Below, one piece after another: positions 34,109 through 43,555 of a stretch of DNA of 64,000 bases; position 1 is the first letter of the stretch; each line of letters opens with the position of its first letter. The stretch comes from Seonamhaeicola aphaedonensis (lineage in GTDB: Bacteria; Bacteroidota; Bacteroidia; Flavobacteriales; Flavobacteriaceae). The stretch spans positions 39,243-103,242 of the forward strand of contig NZ_QRDX01000010.1 in the NCBI RefSeq assembly GCF_003386195.1, in the 5' to 3' direction. The notes under the pieces are model-generated. The model was not told the origin of the DNA and did not search any database. It was given only the letters and a program-made list of their open reading frames with translations. The position numbers and the translations under genes are program-made.

Positions 34109-35164
34109 ATGAAAAAACGGATTTTAGTCGCTCCTTTAAATTGGGGACTAGGACATGCCACTAGGTGCATACCTATAATAAATGCTTTATTGGAACTAAA
34201 TTTTGAGCCTGTAATTGCTAGTGATGGTATTGCATTAGCACTTTTACAAAAGGAATTCCCAATGCTTTCTTCTATAGAACTTCCATCATATGATATAACG
34301 TACGCTAAAAAAGGTAGAAACTTTAAAATAAAGTTGATAAAAGATACCCCAAAACTTTTAAATACTATTAAATCCGAAAAAAAAGCCACGAAGGATATTG
34401 TAAAAAACCATAATATTTCAGGAATAATTTCAGATAATAGACTGGGCGTTCACAGCAAAAAAGTTCCAACGGTGTTCATTACACATCAGTTGAATGTACT
34501 TAGTGGAAATACAACGTGGTTAAGTACTAAAATGCATGAAAAATTTATAGAAAAATTTGATGAATGCTGGGTGCCTGATACTGATGCAGATATTAACTTA
34601 AGTGGCAAACTAGGTCATCCTGATGACTTTAAAATACCAACAACATATATTGGACCTTTAAGCAGGTTTGAAAAGCAAGTAGTAAAACCAATTAATAAAA
34701 TTTTAGTTTTAATTTCAGGGCCAGAACCTCAGCGCACCTTTCTTGAGGAAAAACTCTTTTTGGAACTAAAAAATTATCCTGAAAAAGTTGTATTTGTTAA
34801 AGGTGTTATGGAAAAGCAACAGGTTGTAGAAATCATGGGTAATATAACTGTATATAATTTTATGACCTCTAAACTATTGGAAAAGACTATAAACGAAAGT
34901 GAACTAGTCATTTCAAGATCTGGCTATACTACGGTCATGGATCTAGCTAAACTAAATAAAAAAGCTTTTTTTATACCTACCCCTGGACAATTTGAACAAG
35001 AGTATTTGGCCAAACGATTAGCAAAACTTAATTTAGTCCCTAGTTGTAAACAAGATGATTTTACAATTTCCAAAATTGGGGATGTCTATAATTTTGAAAG
35101 TTTAAAGGCATTTAATTATAAGGTTAATTTCAAAACGCTATTTAGCCTTTTCGAGTGTGAATGA
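34109..35164 (+). CDS. MurG-like (GT-B fold) glycosyltransferase
   Basis: The 351-residue protein opens with VAPLNWGLGHATRCIPIINALL, the Gly-rich donor loop of GT-B glycosyltransferases related to MurG/UDP-glycosyltransferases. The C-terminal half contains LISGPEPQRTFLEEKL and SELVISRSGYTTVMDLAKLNKKAFFIPTPGQFEQEYLA, the nucleotide-sugar binding part. No signal peptide or membrane helix. Acceptor and sugar are unknown. Its end overlaps the convergent histidine kinase gene by 27 bases. Confidence 0.85.
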   Translation: MKKRILVAPLNWGLGHATRCIPIINALLELNFEPVIASDGIALALLQKEFPMLSSIELPSYDITYAKKGRNFKIKLIKDTPKLLNTIKSEKKATKDIVKNHNISGIISDNRLGVHSKKVPTVFITHQLNVLSGNTTWLSTKMHEKFIEKFDECWVPDTDADINLSGKLGHPDDFKIPTTYIGPLSRFEKQVVKPINKILVLISGPEPQRTFLEEKLFLELKNYPEKVVFVKGVMEKQQVVEIMGNITVYNFMTSKLLEKTINESELVISRSGYTTVMDLAKLNKKAFFIPTPGQFEQEYLAKRLAKLNLVPSCKQDDFTISKIGDVYNFESLKAFNYKVNFKTLFSLFECE

Positions 35165-36181
35165 AAATTCACTACCTACCCCATATTCACTTTCTACATA
35201 TATTTTTTCGTTGTGTGCTTCAATAATATGCTTTACAATAGACAACCCCAAACCAGAGCCACCTTCTTTTCTAGAACCACTTTTATCTACTCTGTAGAAA
35301 CGCTCAAACAAACGCGGTAGATGTTCTTTTTCAATACCTTCACCATTATCTGTAACCCTAACTATTACTTTGTTCTTAATAAGATTTTCTATACTCACCT
35401 CGGTAGTACCCTTTACTCTTCCGTATTTAATGGAGTTCACAATTAGGTTTGTTAGTACTTGCTGAATACGCTCTTTGTCTGCATTAACCATTATTGGTTT
35501 ATCATAGTCGGTATCAAAAGTTAAGGTTATTTTTTTCTTATTGGCTTTCATCTCAAACATATCAAAAACGTTTTCTACCAACTCTATGATATTGAATGAT
35601 TCAATATTTAAACTTAAATCACCAACTTCTAATTTGGTGATCATATCTAAGTCCTTTACTATATACCCCAGTCTTTCAATTCCTTTACTCGCTCTTTGAA
35701 GATATTTTTCTCTTACAGCTTTATTGTCAATAGCACCATCTAACAAGGTTTCAATATAACCTTGAACGGTAAAAAGCGGCGTCTTTAGTTCATGCGAGAC
35801 ATTACCAAAAAACTCTTTACGATATTGCTCTCTAACTCTTAAGGTTTCAATTTCTATTTTCTTATCCCTAGCGTATTTATCAATTTCCTGAGTTAGGGTT
35901 CTCATATCGGTAGTAATAGCTCCTTTGGTTAAACTTGCTGATTCTAAAAGCGTTAAATCATCATATATTTTTTTTACACGCTTATAAATAAATTTTTCTA
36001 CCCTAAACTGTACTATTAAGAAGGAAAAAAGATAAGTAAATAACATGATGCCTAAAACATAGTACCATATAAACTCAAAGAAATAAAATAAAAAAACACT
36101 CGTTAAGAGCGTTATAAATATGGTAATGTAAAGCGATGTGTTTACAGCAAACCTATACGATTTTTTAAATTTTGTCTGCAT
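35138..36181 (-). CDS. Sensor histidine kinase, PhoR-like
   Basis: The 347-residue kinase has two membrane helices (about 13-30 and 36-58) with almost no periplasmic loop, so it may sense within the membrane or through a partner. The HisKA phospho-acceptor is His130 in NVSHELKTPLFTVQGYIE. The ATPase domain has N box NLIVNSIKYG, G1 VTDNGEGIE, F box RLFERFYRVDKS and G2 GSGLGLSIVKHI. It follows the response-regulator gene by 6 bases. A phosphate-type PhoRB pair is a reasonable guess, but no pho genes are nearby. Confidence 0.92.
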   Translation of the reverse strand: MQTKFKKSYRFAVNTSLYITIFITLLTSVFLFYFFEFIWYYVLGIMLFTYLFSFLIVQFRVEKFIYKRVKKIYDDLTLLESASLTKGAITTDMRTLTQEIDKYARDKKIEIETLRVREQYRKEFFGNVSHELKTPLFTVQGYIETLLDGAIDNKAVREKYLQRASKGIERLGYIVKDLDMITKLEVGDLSLNIESFNIIELVENVFDMFEMKANKKKITLTFDTDYDKPIMVNADKERIQQVLTNLIVNSIKYGRVKGTTEVSIENLIKNKVIVRVTDNGEGIEKEHLPRLFERFYRVDKSGSRKEGGSGLGLSIVKHIIEAHNEKIYVESEYGVGSEFSFTLEKAK

Positions 36182-36187
36182 TTGGCA

Positions 36188-36868
36188 TTAATCAACAAAC
36201 TTATAACCAACGCCTTTTATGGTTTTGAAACTGTCGTCTCCTAATTTTTCACGTAGTTTACGAATATGTACATCAATGGTTCTCCCCCCAACAACAACTT
36301 CATTACCCCATACAGTATCAAGAATTTCATCTCGTTTAAAAACTTTTCCAGGCTTTGATGCCAGTAAAGATAGTAATTCAAATTCTTTTCTAGGTAAAAC
36401 TATCTCTTTACCTTTTGAAATAACCTTATATTCATCCTTATCAATTACCAAATTCCCTGCTTTAACCGTATCTGGTGTTTCCTCTTCTTTATATCTTCTT
36501 AATAATGCTTTCACTTTACTAACCAATACTTTGGGCTTTATTGGTTTTGTAATGTAATCATCAGCTCCAGCATCAAAACCTGCTACCTGAGAATAATCTT
36601 CGCCTCTTGCCGTTAAAAAAGTGATTATGGAATTTTTTAAATCAGGATTTTTCCGAATAAGTTCACAAGCTTCAATACCATCCATTTCTGGCATCATAAC
36701 ATCTAAAATGATTAACTGAGGTAGTTCCTTTTTTGCTTTTTTAACACCTTCGAAACCATTCTCGGCTGTAATAACTTGATACCCTTCGCTTGATAGATTA
36801 TAGCCTACTATTTCTAAAATATCGGGTTCATCATCAACTAATAGAATCTTGATATCCTTCTTTTTCAT
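36188..36868 (-). CDS. OmpR/PhoB-family response regulator
   Basis: The 226-residue protein has a receiver domain with acidic pocket VDDEPD and phospho-acceptor Asp56 in LIILDVMMPEMDGIEA. Switch residues lie in FLTARGEDYSQ and DDYITKPIKPKVL. The C-terminal winged helix (about 130-226) ends VWGNEVVVGGRTIDVHIRKLREKLG...IKGVGYKFVD. It is the first gene of the pair with the PhoR-like kinase. Confidence 0.94.
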   Translation of the reverse strand: MKKKDIKILLVDDEPDILEIVGYNLSSEGYQVITAENGFEGVKKAKKELPQLIILDVMMPEMDGIEACELIRKNPDLKNSIITFLTARGEDYSQVAGFDAGADDYITKPIKPKVLVSKVKALLRRYKEEETPDTVKAGNLVIDKDEYKVISKGKEIVLPRKEFELLSLLASKPGKVFKRDEILDTVWGNEVVVGGRTIDVHIRKLREKLGDDSFKTIKGVGYKFVD

Positions 36869-37063
36869 TTAAAGTTAAATTTCTAAAAAGTAAATATAAA
36901 ACTAATACCCCAATATAATGAATATCGTGTAATTAATAACGTTATAGTAACAAACCACTTACCGAAATTTAACCTTTCAAACAAAATCACAACTCTTTAA
37001 CAAACTCTTTGGTATAACTTTTGTAATATTTTATTAACTTTAATGTAATTATGATTAAGGCTT

Positions 37064-37402
37064 ATGAAGAAAACCTACTATTTAACCTTTTTACTGTTTT
37101 CATTATTACTTTTCGCACCGTGTAATAGTGTGGCTCAGGATATTGATAAGGCATTTCAAGAAAATATTGAAGGCCTAACCATATATCCCAACCCTGTCAG
37201 CAATGGTCAGACTTATGTACACATTAGTTCTGAAAAAAATCTTTCTAAAAAAATTGAATTTTTTAACGTTTTAGGGAAACGTATATATTCTACAAATCTA
37301 ATTGGCAAACAATTAAATATCATTAATTTAAACAAAGGTGTTTATATTTTAAAAATTACAGAGGATAATATTAGTGAGATTAGGAAATTAGTAATAAAGT
37401 AA
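37064..37402 (+). CDS. Minimal T9SS substrate: signal peptide plus sorting domain
   Basis: The 112-residue product has a signal peptide to about residue 25 (FAPCNSVAQD), about 12 residues of linker, then a complete type A T9SS C-terminal domain. That domain has LTIYPNPVSNGQTYVHI, VLGKRIYSTNLIG, INLNKGVYILKI and ends in RKLVIK. It thus has practically no cargo. It could be secreted and released as a small peptide-bearing domain, or be a remnant of a larger substrate. A strong terminator follows. Confidence 0.85.
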   Translation: MKKTYYLTFLLFSLLLFAPCNSVAQDIDKAFQENIEGLTIYPNPVSNGQTYVHISSEKNLSKKIEFFNVLGKRIYSTNLIGKQLNIINLNKGVYILKITEDNISEIRKLVIK

Positions 37403-37423
37403 CTTCAATGTTATTTCATAGTT

Positions 37424-37453
37424 AAAAATCAACCTATTAGGTTGATTTTTTTA
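37424..37453 (+). terminator. Strong terminator after the small T9SS gene
   Basis: AAAAATCAACCTA (37424-37436) and TAGGTTGATTTTT (37438-37450) are exact reverse complements around one base, followed by further T. Confidence 0.88.
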
Positions 37454-37510
37454 GTTTAAAGTAAGATTTATTTGTACTTTTAAAGGACTTAATTTTATTA
37501 ATCCTTTATT

Positions 37511-39439
37511 ATGAAAAAACTTTACTTTTTATTCTTTGCACTATTAACTACATCTTTAAATTTCTCACAAGGCACAGAGACTTTTGATAATTTTGCCGAA
37601 ACTGGATCATCTTATGCTGATGGAACTTTTACAGGGCAAGATGGTTCTACATGGACTTATGTACAATCTAGAGGTGACCAAAGTATTACTGGAAAATCTA
37701 TAATGTTAGGAAGAAACCGAACACCACAGGCTGAGGTATATTCTGGAACTATTTCTGGCGGTGTTGGAACCATAAGTTTTAATTACGAACAAGCTTTTTC
37801 TACCAACGTAAACTTAAATGTTTTAATAAATGATGTTGTTTATGGTAATGTTACGTCTTCCGCTGAGGCAGGTGTCACTAAAGCCTCTGGTTCAATTACT
37901 GTAAACCAACCAGGAGATGTTGTAATTAAATTTACTAGTGTAAATAATAGTGATGGGCAAGTAACAATTGATGATATTACTTGGACTGGCTATACTGGTT
38001 CTGCAACTCCTACCATTAGCACAAGTGCTGGAGTATCTGGATTGTTTTATTATGAAACTTTAGGCCCTTCATCTTCAGACACATTCACTGTTTCTGGAAT
38101 TAATTTAACTAATGACATTACCGTTACAGCACCCACAAATTTTGAAGTTTCATTAGATGATACAACCTTTAACTCTTCTGAAACTATAGCTCATAGTGGT
38201 GGAACCGTGAATACCACAACTATCTATGTACGATTAGTTTCCGGATTAACTAACGCAAGTAGTCCCTACTCTGATAATATTACGGTTTTGTCAACTGGAG
38301 CTTCCTCTAAACAGGTTCCGGTTAGTGGTGCCGTGGGTCCTGACGATCCATTAATTAGTTATACAGGAGGTTTAAGCAATTTTAGTTATACCGAAGGCTC
38401 TGGACCTTCGACCTCCGATAGCTTTGATGTCTCTGGCATGTTTTTAACTGATGACATTACGGTTATGGCTCCAGCTAATTTTGAAGTTTCTGTTGATGGT
38501 GTTAATTTTTTCTCTTCTGGATCTTTAACACCAGATGGTAGTGGAGATGTTGCTACAACAACTATATACGTACGTTTAGCATCAGGCTTATCCGTTAATT
38601 CTTATTCAGGAAATGTGGAGCTAACGTCCCCTGGCGCTATTCAAAGAAATGTGGCCGTAACTGGCGATGTTAACCCTGCTGCTACCTGCCCTAATGTTGG
38701 AGATATTATTATCACAGAAATTATGCAAAACCCAGCTAGTGTAGCTGATAGTAGCGGTGAATATTTCGAAGTTTACAACACCACGGGCTCTGCTATTGAT
38801 ATGATTGGCTGGACCATAAGTGATGCTGGAACTGATTCACATACTATTACCTCAAATGTTTCTGTACCTGCTATGGGATATGCCGTTTTCGGCATCAATA
38901 GTGATTCGGGCACAAATGGAGGCGTAACTGTTGACTATCAATATTCTGGAATATCTTTGAGCAATGGTGCAGATGAAATAATTTTAACTTGCAGTTCTAC
39001 TATAATTGATGAAGTTTACTATGATGGCGGACCTAATTTCCCTGATCCAAGTGGCATAAGTATGGAATTATCTACAACTGCCATGAATTCTACAGACAAT
39101 GACAATGGCGCTAATTGGGGCGAATCAACTGGAGGCCCTTTAACAGCTGGTGACTCAGGGACTCCTGGTTCCGGAAATAGCTTTACACTATCAAATAAAG
39201 TCTTTGCTATTAAAGGTTTCAAGCTTTACCCAAACCCCACCAATCTGGGCTATGTAAACATTTTAAGCAAAAGCAACTCTAAAATGGATGTTTCGGTGTT
39301 TGATATTATTGGAAAAGAGGTTCTTAGAAATACTGTAACTAATAACACTTTAGACGTTTCTGCTTTAAAAACAGGTGTTTATATTTTAAAAGTATCTCAA
39401 GAAGATGCTTCTTCTACAAAAAGATTGGTCATTAAATAA
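37511..39439 (+). CDS. T9SS-secreted multidomain protein with lamin-tail domain
   Basis: The 642-residue protein has a signal peptide (to about residue 20), a jelly-roll-like N-terminal region (about 20-160, ending TIDDITWTG), and two Ig-like repeats of about 105 residues (each with TDDITVTAP-type and TTTIYVRLxSGL segments). A lamin-tail-like domain follows (from VGDIIITEIMQNPASV through SGEYFEVYNTTG and IDMIGWTISD), and a type A T9SS sorting domain ends it (FKLYPNPTNLG, TGVYILKVSQ, KRLVIK). It should be exported through the outer membrane and attached or released. No catalytic motif was seen; adhesion or matrix roles are possible. Confidence 0.88.
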   Translation: MKKLYFLFFALLTTSLNFSQGTETFDNFAETGSSYADGTFTGQDGSTWTYVQSRGDQSITGKSIMLGRNRTPQAEVYSGTISGGVGTISFNYEQAFSTNVNLNVLINDVVYGNVTSSAEAGVTKASGSITVNQPGDVVIKFTSVNNSDGQVTIDDITWTGYTGSATPTISTSAGVSGLFYYETLGPSSSDTFTVSGINLTNDITVTAPTNFEVSLDDTTFNSSETIAHSGGTVNTTTIYVRLVSGLTNASSPYSDNITVLSTGASSKQVPVSGAVGPDDPLISYTGGLSNFSYTEGSGPSTSDSFDVSGMFLTDDITVMAPANFEVSVDGVNFFSSGSLTPDGSGDVATTTIYVRLASGLSVNSYSGNVELTSPGAIQRNVAVTGDVNPAATCPNVGDIIITEIMQNPASVADSSGEYFEVYNTTGSAIDMIGWTISDAGTDSHTITSNVSVPAMGYAVFGINSDSGTNGGVTVDYQYSGISLSNGADEIILTCSSTIIDEVYYDGGPNFPDPSGISMELSTTAMNSTDNDNGANWGESTGGPLTAGDSGTPGSGNSFTLSNKVFAIKGFKLYPNPTNLGYVNILSKSNSKMDVSVFDIIGKEVLRNTVTNNTLDVSALKTGVYILKVSQEDASSTKRLVIK

Positions 39440-39459
39440 CTTCAAATAAATGTATTTTT

Positions 39460-39487
39460 AAAAGCGTTGCAGTAAGCAACGCTTTTT
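39460..39487 (+). terminator. Strong terminator after the lamin-tail T9SS gene
   Basis: AAAAGCGTTGC (39460-39470) and GCAACGCTTTT (39476-39486) form an 11-bp stem with a 5-base loop, followed by T-rich sequence. Confidence 0.9.
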
Positions 39488-39496
39488 TATTTTATA

Positions 39497-39504
39497 TAAT
39501 TTTG
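39497..39504 (+). promoter_or_regulatory. -7 element TAATTTTG before the LuxE-like gene
   Basis: TAATTTTG fits TAnnTTTG and lies 14 bases before the ATG, directly after the preceding terminator. No clear -33 element. Confidence 0.35.
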
Positions 39505-39518
39505 CTCTAAACAAAACT

Positions 39519-40499
39519 ATGATAGACCCAAATACTATTTTTAATATTAAAACTGAACAAGCGTTTAACCAGAAGGCTCTTGAAATTTTCAAATTCCAGT
39601 TTGAAAACAACAAAGTATATCGTTCTTTCTGTGATTTATTGTATAAAACACCAAGTGATGTTCATACAATAAAAGACATTCCTTTTTTACCCATTCAGTT
39701 TTTTAAATCTCATCAAGTTTTAAGTTCTGATGATGAAATTGAAACCACATTTACCAGTTCTGGAACTACCGGAAGCTCAACCAGTAAACATCATGTAATT
39801 AATTTAAAAATATATGAACAAAGCTTTAAACTTGGCTTTAAACAATTCTATGGAAACATTGAAGACTATATCGTTCTAGCGCTTTTACCCTCTTATCTAG
39901 AACGCGAAGGTTCTTCTTTAATTTATATGGTTGACTCCTTAATAAAGCAATCAAATAATGCTGAAAGTGATTTTTATTTAAATAATTTTTCTGAATTAAA
40001 GGAGACTCTTATTAAGCTAGATTCCGAAAGAAAAAAAGTATTATTAATTGGGGTGTCTTTTGCGCTTTTAGATTTGGTTGAAACCTATCAGTTTAGTTTA
40101 AAAAACACCATTGTCATGGAAACAGGTGGCATGAAAGGTAGACGAAAGGAACTTATTAGAGAAGAACTGCATCACATTTTAAAATCTGGTTTTGGGGTTA
40201 ATGCTATTCATAGTGAATATGGTATGACAGAACTTTTAAGTCAGGCCTATTCAAAAGGAAATGGAATTTTCAATTGCCCTGACTGGATGCGTGTTTTAAT
40301 AAGAGATACCGAAGACCCACTTTCCATACAAACTACCAATAAAACTGGTGGATTAAATATTATAGATTTAGCGAATATAAATTCCTGTGCTTTTATTGCT
40401 ACTCAAGATTTAGGACGATTAAATACCGATGGTTCTTTTGAAATTATTGGGCGTTTTGATCACTCTGATATTCGCGGATGCAACCTCATGATACTTTAA
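39519..40499 (+). CDS. LuxE-like acyl-protein synthetase / AMP-binding protein
   Basis: The 326-residue protein is related to LuxE and phenylacetate-CoA-ligase-type adenylating enzymes. The phosphate-binding loop is TFTSSGTTGSSTSKHH, and a later segment HSEYGMTELLSQAYS corresponds to the A5-type YGMTE motif. It ends with GRLNTDGSFEIIGRFDHSDIRGCNLMIL, the D-containing adenylation motif near the C-terminus. It probably activates an acyl acid as acyl-AMP. No luciferase or reductase genes are present, so it is not a lux system; such stand-alone genes occur in Flavobacteriaceae. Confidence 0.85.
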   Translation: MIDPNTIFNIKTEQAFNQKALEIFKFQFENNKVYRSFCDLLYKTPSDVHTIKDIPFLPIQFFKSHQVLSSDDEIETTFTSSGTTGSSTSKHHVINLKIYEQSFKLGFKQFYGNIEDYIVLALLPSYLEREGSSLIYMVDSLIKQSNNAESDFYLNNFSELKETLIKLDSERKKVLLIGVSFALLDLVETYQFSLKNTIVMETGGMKGRRKELIREELHHILKSGFGVNAIHSEYGMTELLSQAYSKGNGIFNCPDWMRVLIRDTEDPLSIQTTNKTGGLNIIDLANINSCAFIATQDLGRLNTDGSFEIIGRFDHSDIRGCNLMIL

Positions 40500-40612
40500 A
40501 ATCTTTTATTTTAAAAAAAATGAATTATTAGTGTAAGCATTTTAAGTTAATAGCGACAAAACGTAAAAGCTAAGAAGAAGAAAGATTAGTTTTTAATTGG
40601 TTGGTTAGTTGT

Positions 40613-40652
40613 ATAAGGCCTGATGCTCTCAAAATCAGGTCTTATATTTTTT
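40613..40652 (+). terminator. Terminator between LuxE-like gene and tyrS
   Basis: ATAAG-G-CCTGAT (40613-40624) pairs with ATCAGG-T-CTTAT (40634-40645), one G-T pair, followed by a T-run. Confidence 0.75.
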
Positions 40653-41947
40653 TATACCATTCTCAACAAAAAGTAATTTTTCTTACCGCGCTGTAAAAGT
40701 ACAAAGGTGTTGTTTATTAAGTCTTTTGAAGTTATATTATAGCCTTCTTTTACTTTCTCCTTATTTACCGAAATAGAATTCTCCTTTAACGCACGTCTTG
40801 CCTCACCGTTAGATTTTAAAAAGCCTCCTTTTTCAGCCAATGCACCGATGATATCCAAACCTTTTTCAATATCAGAAGTAGAAATTTCGGTTTGCGGTAC
40901 ACCATCAAAAACATCCAAAAAGGTTTGCTCATCAAGTTGTTTTAAATCATCCCCTGTAGAATTTCCAAATAAAATATTACTAGCTCTAATGGCATTCTCC
41001 AAATCAGCCTCTGAATGCACCATTTTAGTAATCTCCTCGGCTAATCGCTTTTGCAAAACCCTTAAATGAGGTGCTTGATTATGTTCTTGAATTAAAGCAT
41101 TTATTTCAGTTTCATTTAAAAAGGTAAATATCTTAATGTATTTTTCGGCATCCTCATCAGAAGAATTCAACCAATACTGGTAAAATTTATACGGTGATGT
41201 TCTTTTGGCGTCTAACCATACGTTTCCGCCTTCAGACTTCCCAAATTTTGAACCATCAGACTTTGTAATTAAAGGACATGTAATTGCAAACCCTTTCCCA
41301 CCAGCAATTCGTCTAATCAATTCTGTTCCTGTAGTGATATTGCCCCATTGATCACTGCCTCCCATTTGTAACGTACATTTGCTAGCTCTGTATAAATGAA
41401 GGAAATCATAACCCTGAACCAACTGATACGTAAACTCTGTAAAACTCATCCCTTCAGATGCATCTGAAGAAATTCTGTTTTTCACAGAATCCTTTGCCAT
41501 CATATAATTTACCGTAATATGCTTACCTACATCACGAATAAATTCTAGAAATGAAAAATCCTTCATCCAATCATAATTATTCACCAAAACAGCAGCATTG
41601 TCGGCATCACTTTCAAAATCTAAAAAGTGAGCCAACTGTCCTTTTATAGCTTCTTGATTATGCCGAAGTGTGGTTTCATCTAATAAATTTCGCTCATTAG
41701 ACTTACCCGAAGGATCACCAATCATACCTGTTGCACCGCCTACCAAAGCTACAGGTTTGTGCCCACAACGTTGATAATGAGCCAAAATCATTATTGGTAC
41801 CAAATTACCAATATGTAAAGAATCTGCTGTAGGATCAAACCCAATGTAAGCACTTTTCATCCCTTCCATTAAATGTTCTTCAGCACCAGGCATAACGGTA
41901 TGAATCATACCTCTCCAAGTTAATTCTTCAACAAAATTCTTTATCAT
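40652..41947 (-). CDS. tyrS: Tyrosyl-tRNA synthetase
   Basis: The 431-residue class I synthetase has the HIGH-type motif HIGN at residues 45-48 in [15 protein letters not shown]. The tyrosine-binding segment [12 protein letters not shown] is followed by [12 protein letters not shown], and the KMSKS-type motif KFGKS is at 234-238. The C-terminal S4-like RNA-binding domain (about 365-431) contains [19 protein letters not shown]. It charges tRNA-Tyr. The gene stands alone between a terminator and its own promoter. Confidence 0.96.
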   Translation of the reverse strand: MIKNFVEELTWRGMIHTVMPGAEEHLMEGMKSAYIGFDPTADSLHIGNLVPIMILAHYQRCGHKPVALVGGATGMIGDPSGKSNERNLLDETTLRHNQEAIKGQLAHFLDFESDADNAAVLVNNYDWMKDFSFLEFIRDVGKHITVNYMMAKDSVKNRISSDASEGMSFTEFTYQLVQGYDFLHLYRASKCTLQMGGSDQWGNITTGTELIRRIAGGKGFAITCPLITKSDGSKFGKSEGGNVWLDAKRTSPYKFYQYWLNSSDEDAEKYIKIFTFLNETEINALIQEHNQAPHLRVLQKRLAEEITKMVHSEADLENAIRASNILFGNSTGDDLKQLDEQTFLDVFDGVPQTEISTSDIEKGLDIIGALAEKGGFLKSNGEARRALKENSISVNKEKVKEGYNITSKDLINNTFVLLQRGKKNYFLLRMV

Positions 41948-41972
41948 TTTATTTGCTTTTCATAAAACAGTG

Positions 41973-41980
41973 CAAAGATA
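41973..41980 (-). promoter_or_regulatory. -7 element TATCTTTG of the tyrS promoter
   Basis: On the minus strand TATCTTTG followed by GC is a good TAnnTTTG match 25 bases before the tyrS ATG. No clear -33 TTTG at the expected distance. Confidence 0.45.
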
Positions 41981-42033
41981 AAAATCAATGTATAATTACT
42001 AAGGTATTCTGAATAATTCTTTACTTTAGTTAA

Positions 42034-43041
42034 ATGATTCTAGTAACAGGAGGAACAGGTTTAGTAGGCGCCCATTTGCTTTATAAATTAGTTAATAATC
42101 ACAAGAAAGTTAAGGCTATTTATAGAAATGAGCACAAACTGGACAATGTAAAAAATGTATTTTCTTGTTATACTGAAGATTTTGAAAGTCAATACAACAA
42201 AATTGATTGGATAAAAGCCGATATTTTAGATATTCCTGCACTTTCTGAAGCTTTTAAGGGTATTCATTATGTATACCACTGTGCTGCATTTGTGTCATTT
42301 GAGCCCAATAAATACCGCCTTTTAAGGAGAATAAATATTGAAGGCACTGCTAATATTGTTAATCTGTGCTGTTCCCAAAATATTAAGAAACTATGCTACG
42401 TTAGTTCTATAGCAGCTTTAGGCCAAAACATTAACAACAAGCCTATTGATGAAAATACTGTTTGGAATCCTGAAGCAGATAATCATGTCTATGGCATCAC
42501 AAAATATGGTGCCGAAATGGAAGTATGGCGTGCCGCCCAAGAAGGACTTAATGTTGTAATTGTAAATCCAGGAGTGATTTTGGGTTCTGGTATTTGGAGA
42601 TACGGCTCTGGAAGCCTATTTAAAAGAGCCGCTAAAGGATTTAAATACTTCACTTCTGGTTCGGTTGGATTAATTTCGGTAGAAGATGTAGTAAATATTA
42701 TGGTTCAACTTATAGAAAGCAACATAACTAATCAACGCTTTGTCTTAGTTGCCGAAACCTTAAGTTATCGTGAATTTCTAGAAGCTCTTGCTGAATCAGT
42801 TAAAGGCAAACCTCCTAAAAAGCAAGCGAGTTTGTTTTTTTTGAAAATAGCTTGGCGATTAGATTGGTTAAAAAGCAAACTAACTGGGAAAAAAAGGGTT
42901 TTGACAAAGCATATTGCAAGAGCTTTATCTACAAAAAAACACTATAATAGCAATAAGGTTAAAACCATTTTAAACTACTCCTTTAGCCCCATAGAGAAAA
43001 CCATAAAAGACATTGGCGCTATTTATCTGAAACAGGAGTAA
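42034..43041 (+). CDS. NAD-dependent epimerase/dehydratase (extended SDR)
   Basis: The 335-residue protein starts with the Rossmann loop VTGGTGLVGAHLL and has YHCAAFVSF, CYVSSIAALG and the YGITK (YxxxK) catalytic pair. It belongs to the extended short-chain dehydrogenase family that acts on nucleotide sugars or hydroxy/keto small molecules. The C-terminal Lys-rich segment is typical of flavobacterial homologues. The substrate is unknown. Its end overlaps the convergent DUF4296 gene by 23 bases. Confidence 0.88.
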   Translation: MILVTGGTGLVGAHLLYKLVNNHKKVKAIYRNEHKLDNVKNVFSCYTEDFESQYNKIDWIKADILDIPALSEAFKGIHYVYHCAAFVSFEPNKYRLLRRINIEGTANIVNLCCSQNIKKLCYVSSIAALGQNINNKPIDENTVWNPEADNHVYGITKYGAEMEVWRAAQEGLNVVIVNPGVILGSGIWRYGSGSLFKRAAKGFKYFTSGSVGLISVEDVVNIMVQLIESNITNQRFVLVAETLSYREFLEALAESVKGKPPKKQASLFFLKIAWRLDWLKSKLTGKKRVLTKHIARALSTKKHYNSNKVKTILNYSFSPIEKTIKDIGAIYLKQE

Positions 43042-43555
43042 TTAATTTACCTTCTTTCTCCATTTTTGGAAGCGGATTGATTTTACTTAAAGAATCTTTT
43101 ATTTTCAAAACTACTGTTGAATCAATATCTTGTGAAAATTTTAAAGAGTCTCGCTTTTTTAAAATGGCCTCTAGAGAATCCTTACTTTTCTGTTCAGCCC
43201 TTTTCCGTTCTTCGTCTCGCAATGCTGTATAATACTCTTTAAGTTTATCTAGACTATCTTTTACCATCTGGTAAATTTCCTCATAATCCTTAATATTATA
43301 GGTATAATATGTATTGCTTTCTGCAAACTGTGTACTATCAATATTGTACTTGTTGTAAATATAAGAATTGGGGTAAACGCCACTATCTTGCATTATTTTT
43401 TTATTAACACCGCTAGCTGTTGCTATTAATTTGGCATCAATTAAAATACTAACCATTTCCCTTTTAGAAATTAAGCGCTCAGGCTTTTTAGGACCAGAGC
43501 ATGCTATTATGGTTAAAACCGAAATAAGTAGTAAGAGTAAGCGTTTTAGAATCAT
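43019..43555 (-). CDS. DUF4296 lipoprotein
   Basis: A 178-residue lipoprotein (signal ending TIIACSG, lipidated Cys19). The DUF4296 core is ISKREMVSILIDAKLIATASG and NKYNIDSTQFAESNTYYTYN, followed by a charged coiled-coil-like tail rich in Lys, Asp and Glu. The family occurs in Bacteroidota with unknown function. Its ATG overlaps the pyrC stop by 4 bases, so it is translated together with dihydroorotase. Confidence 0.85.
   Translation of the reverse strand: MILKRLLLLLISVLTIIACSGPKKPERLISKREMVSILIDAKLIATASGVNKKIMQDSGVYPNSYIYNKYNIDSTQFAESNTYYTYNIKDYEEIYQMVKDSLDKLKEYYTALRDEERKRAEQKSKDSLEAILKKRDSLKFSQDIDSTVVLKIKDSLSKINPLPKMEKEGKLITPVSDK

Noticed and set aside
39519..40499. Possible bioluminescence (lux) gene
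   Set aside because: Only a LuxE-like adenylating protein is present, with no luciferase or LuxC/D genes; stand-alone homologues are common in non-luminous flavobacteria.
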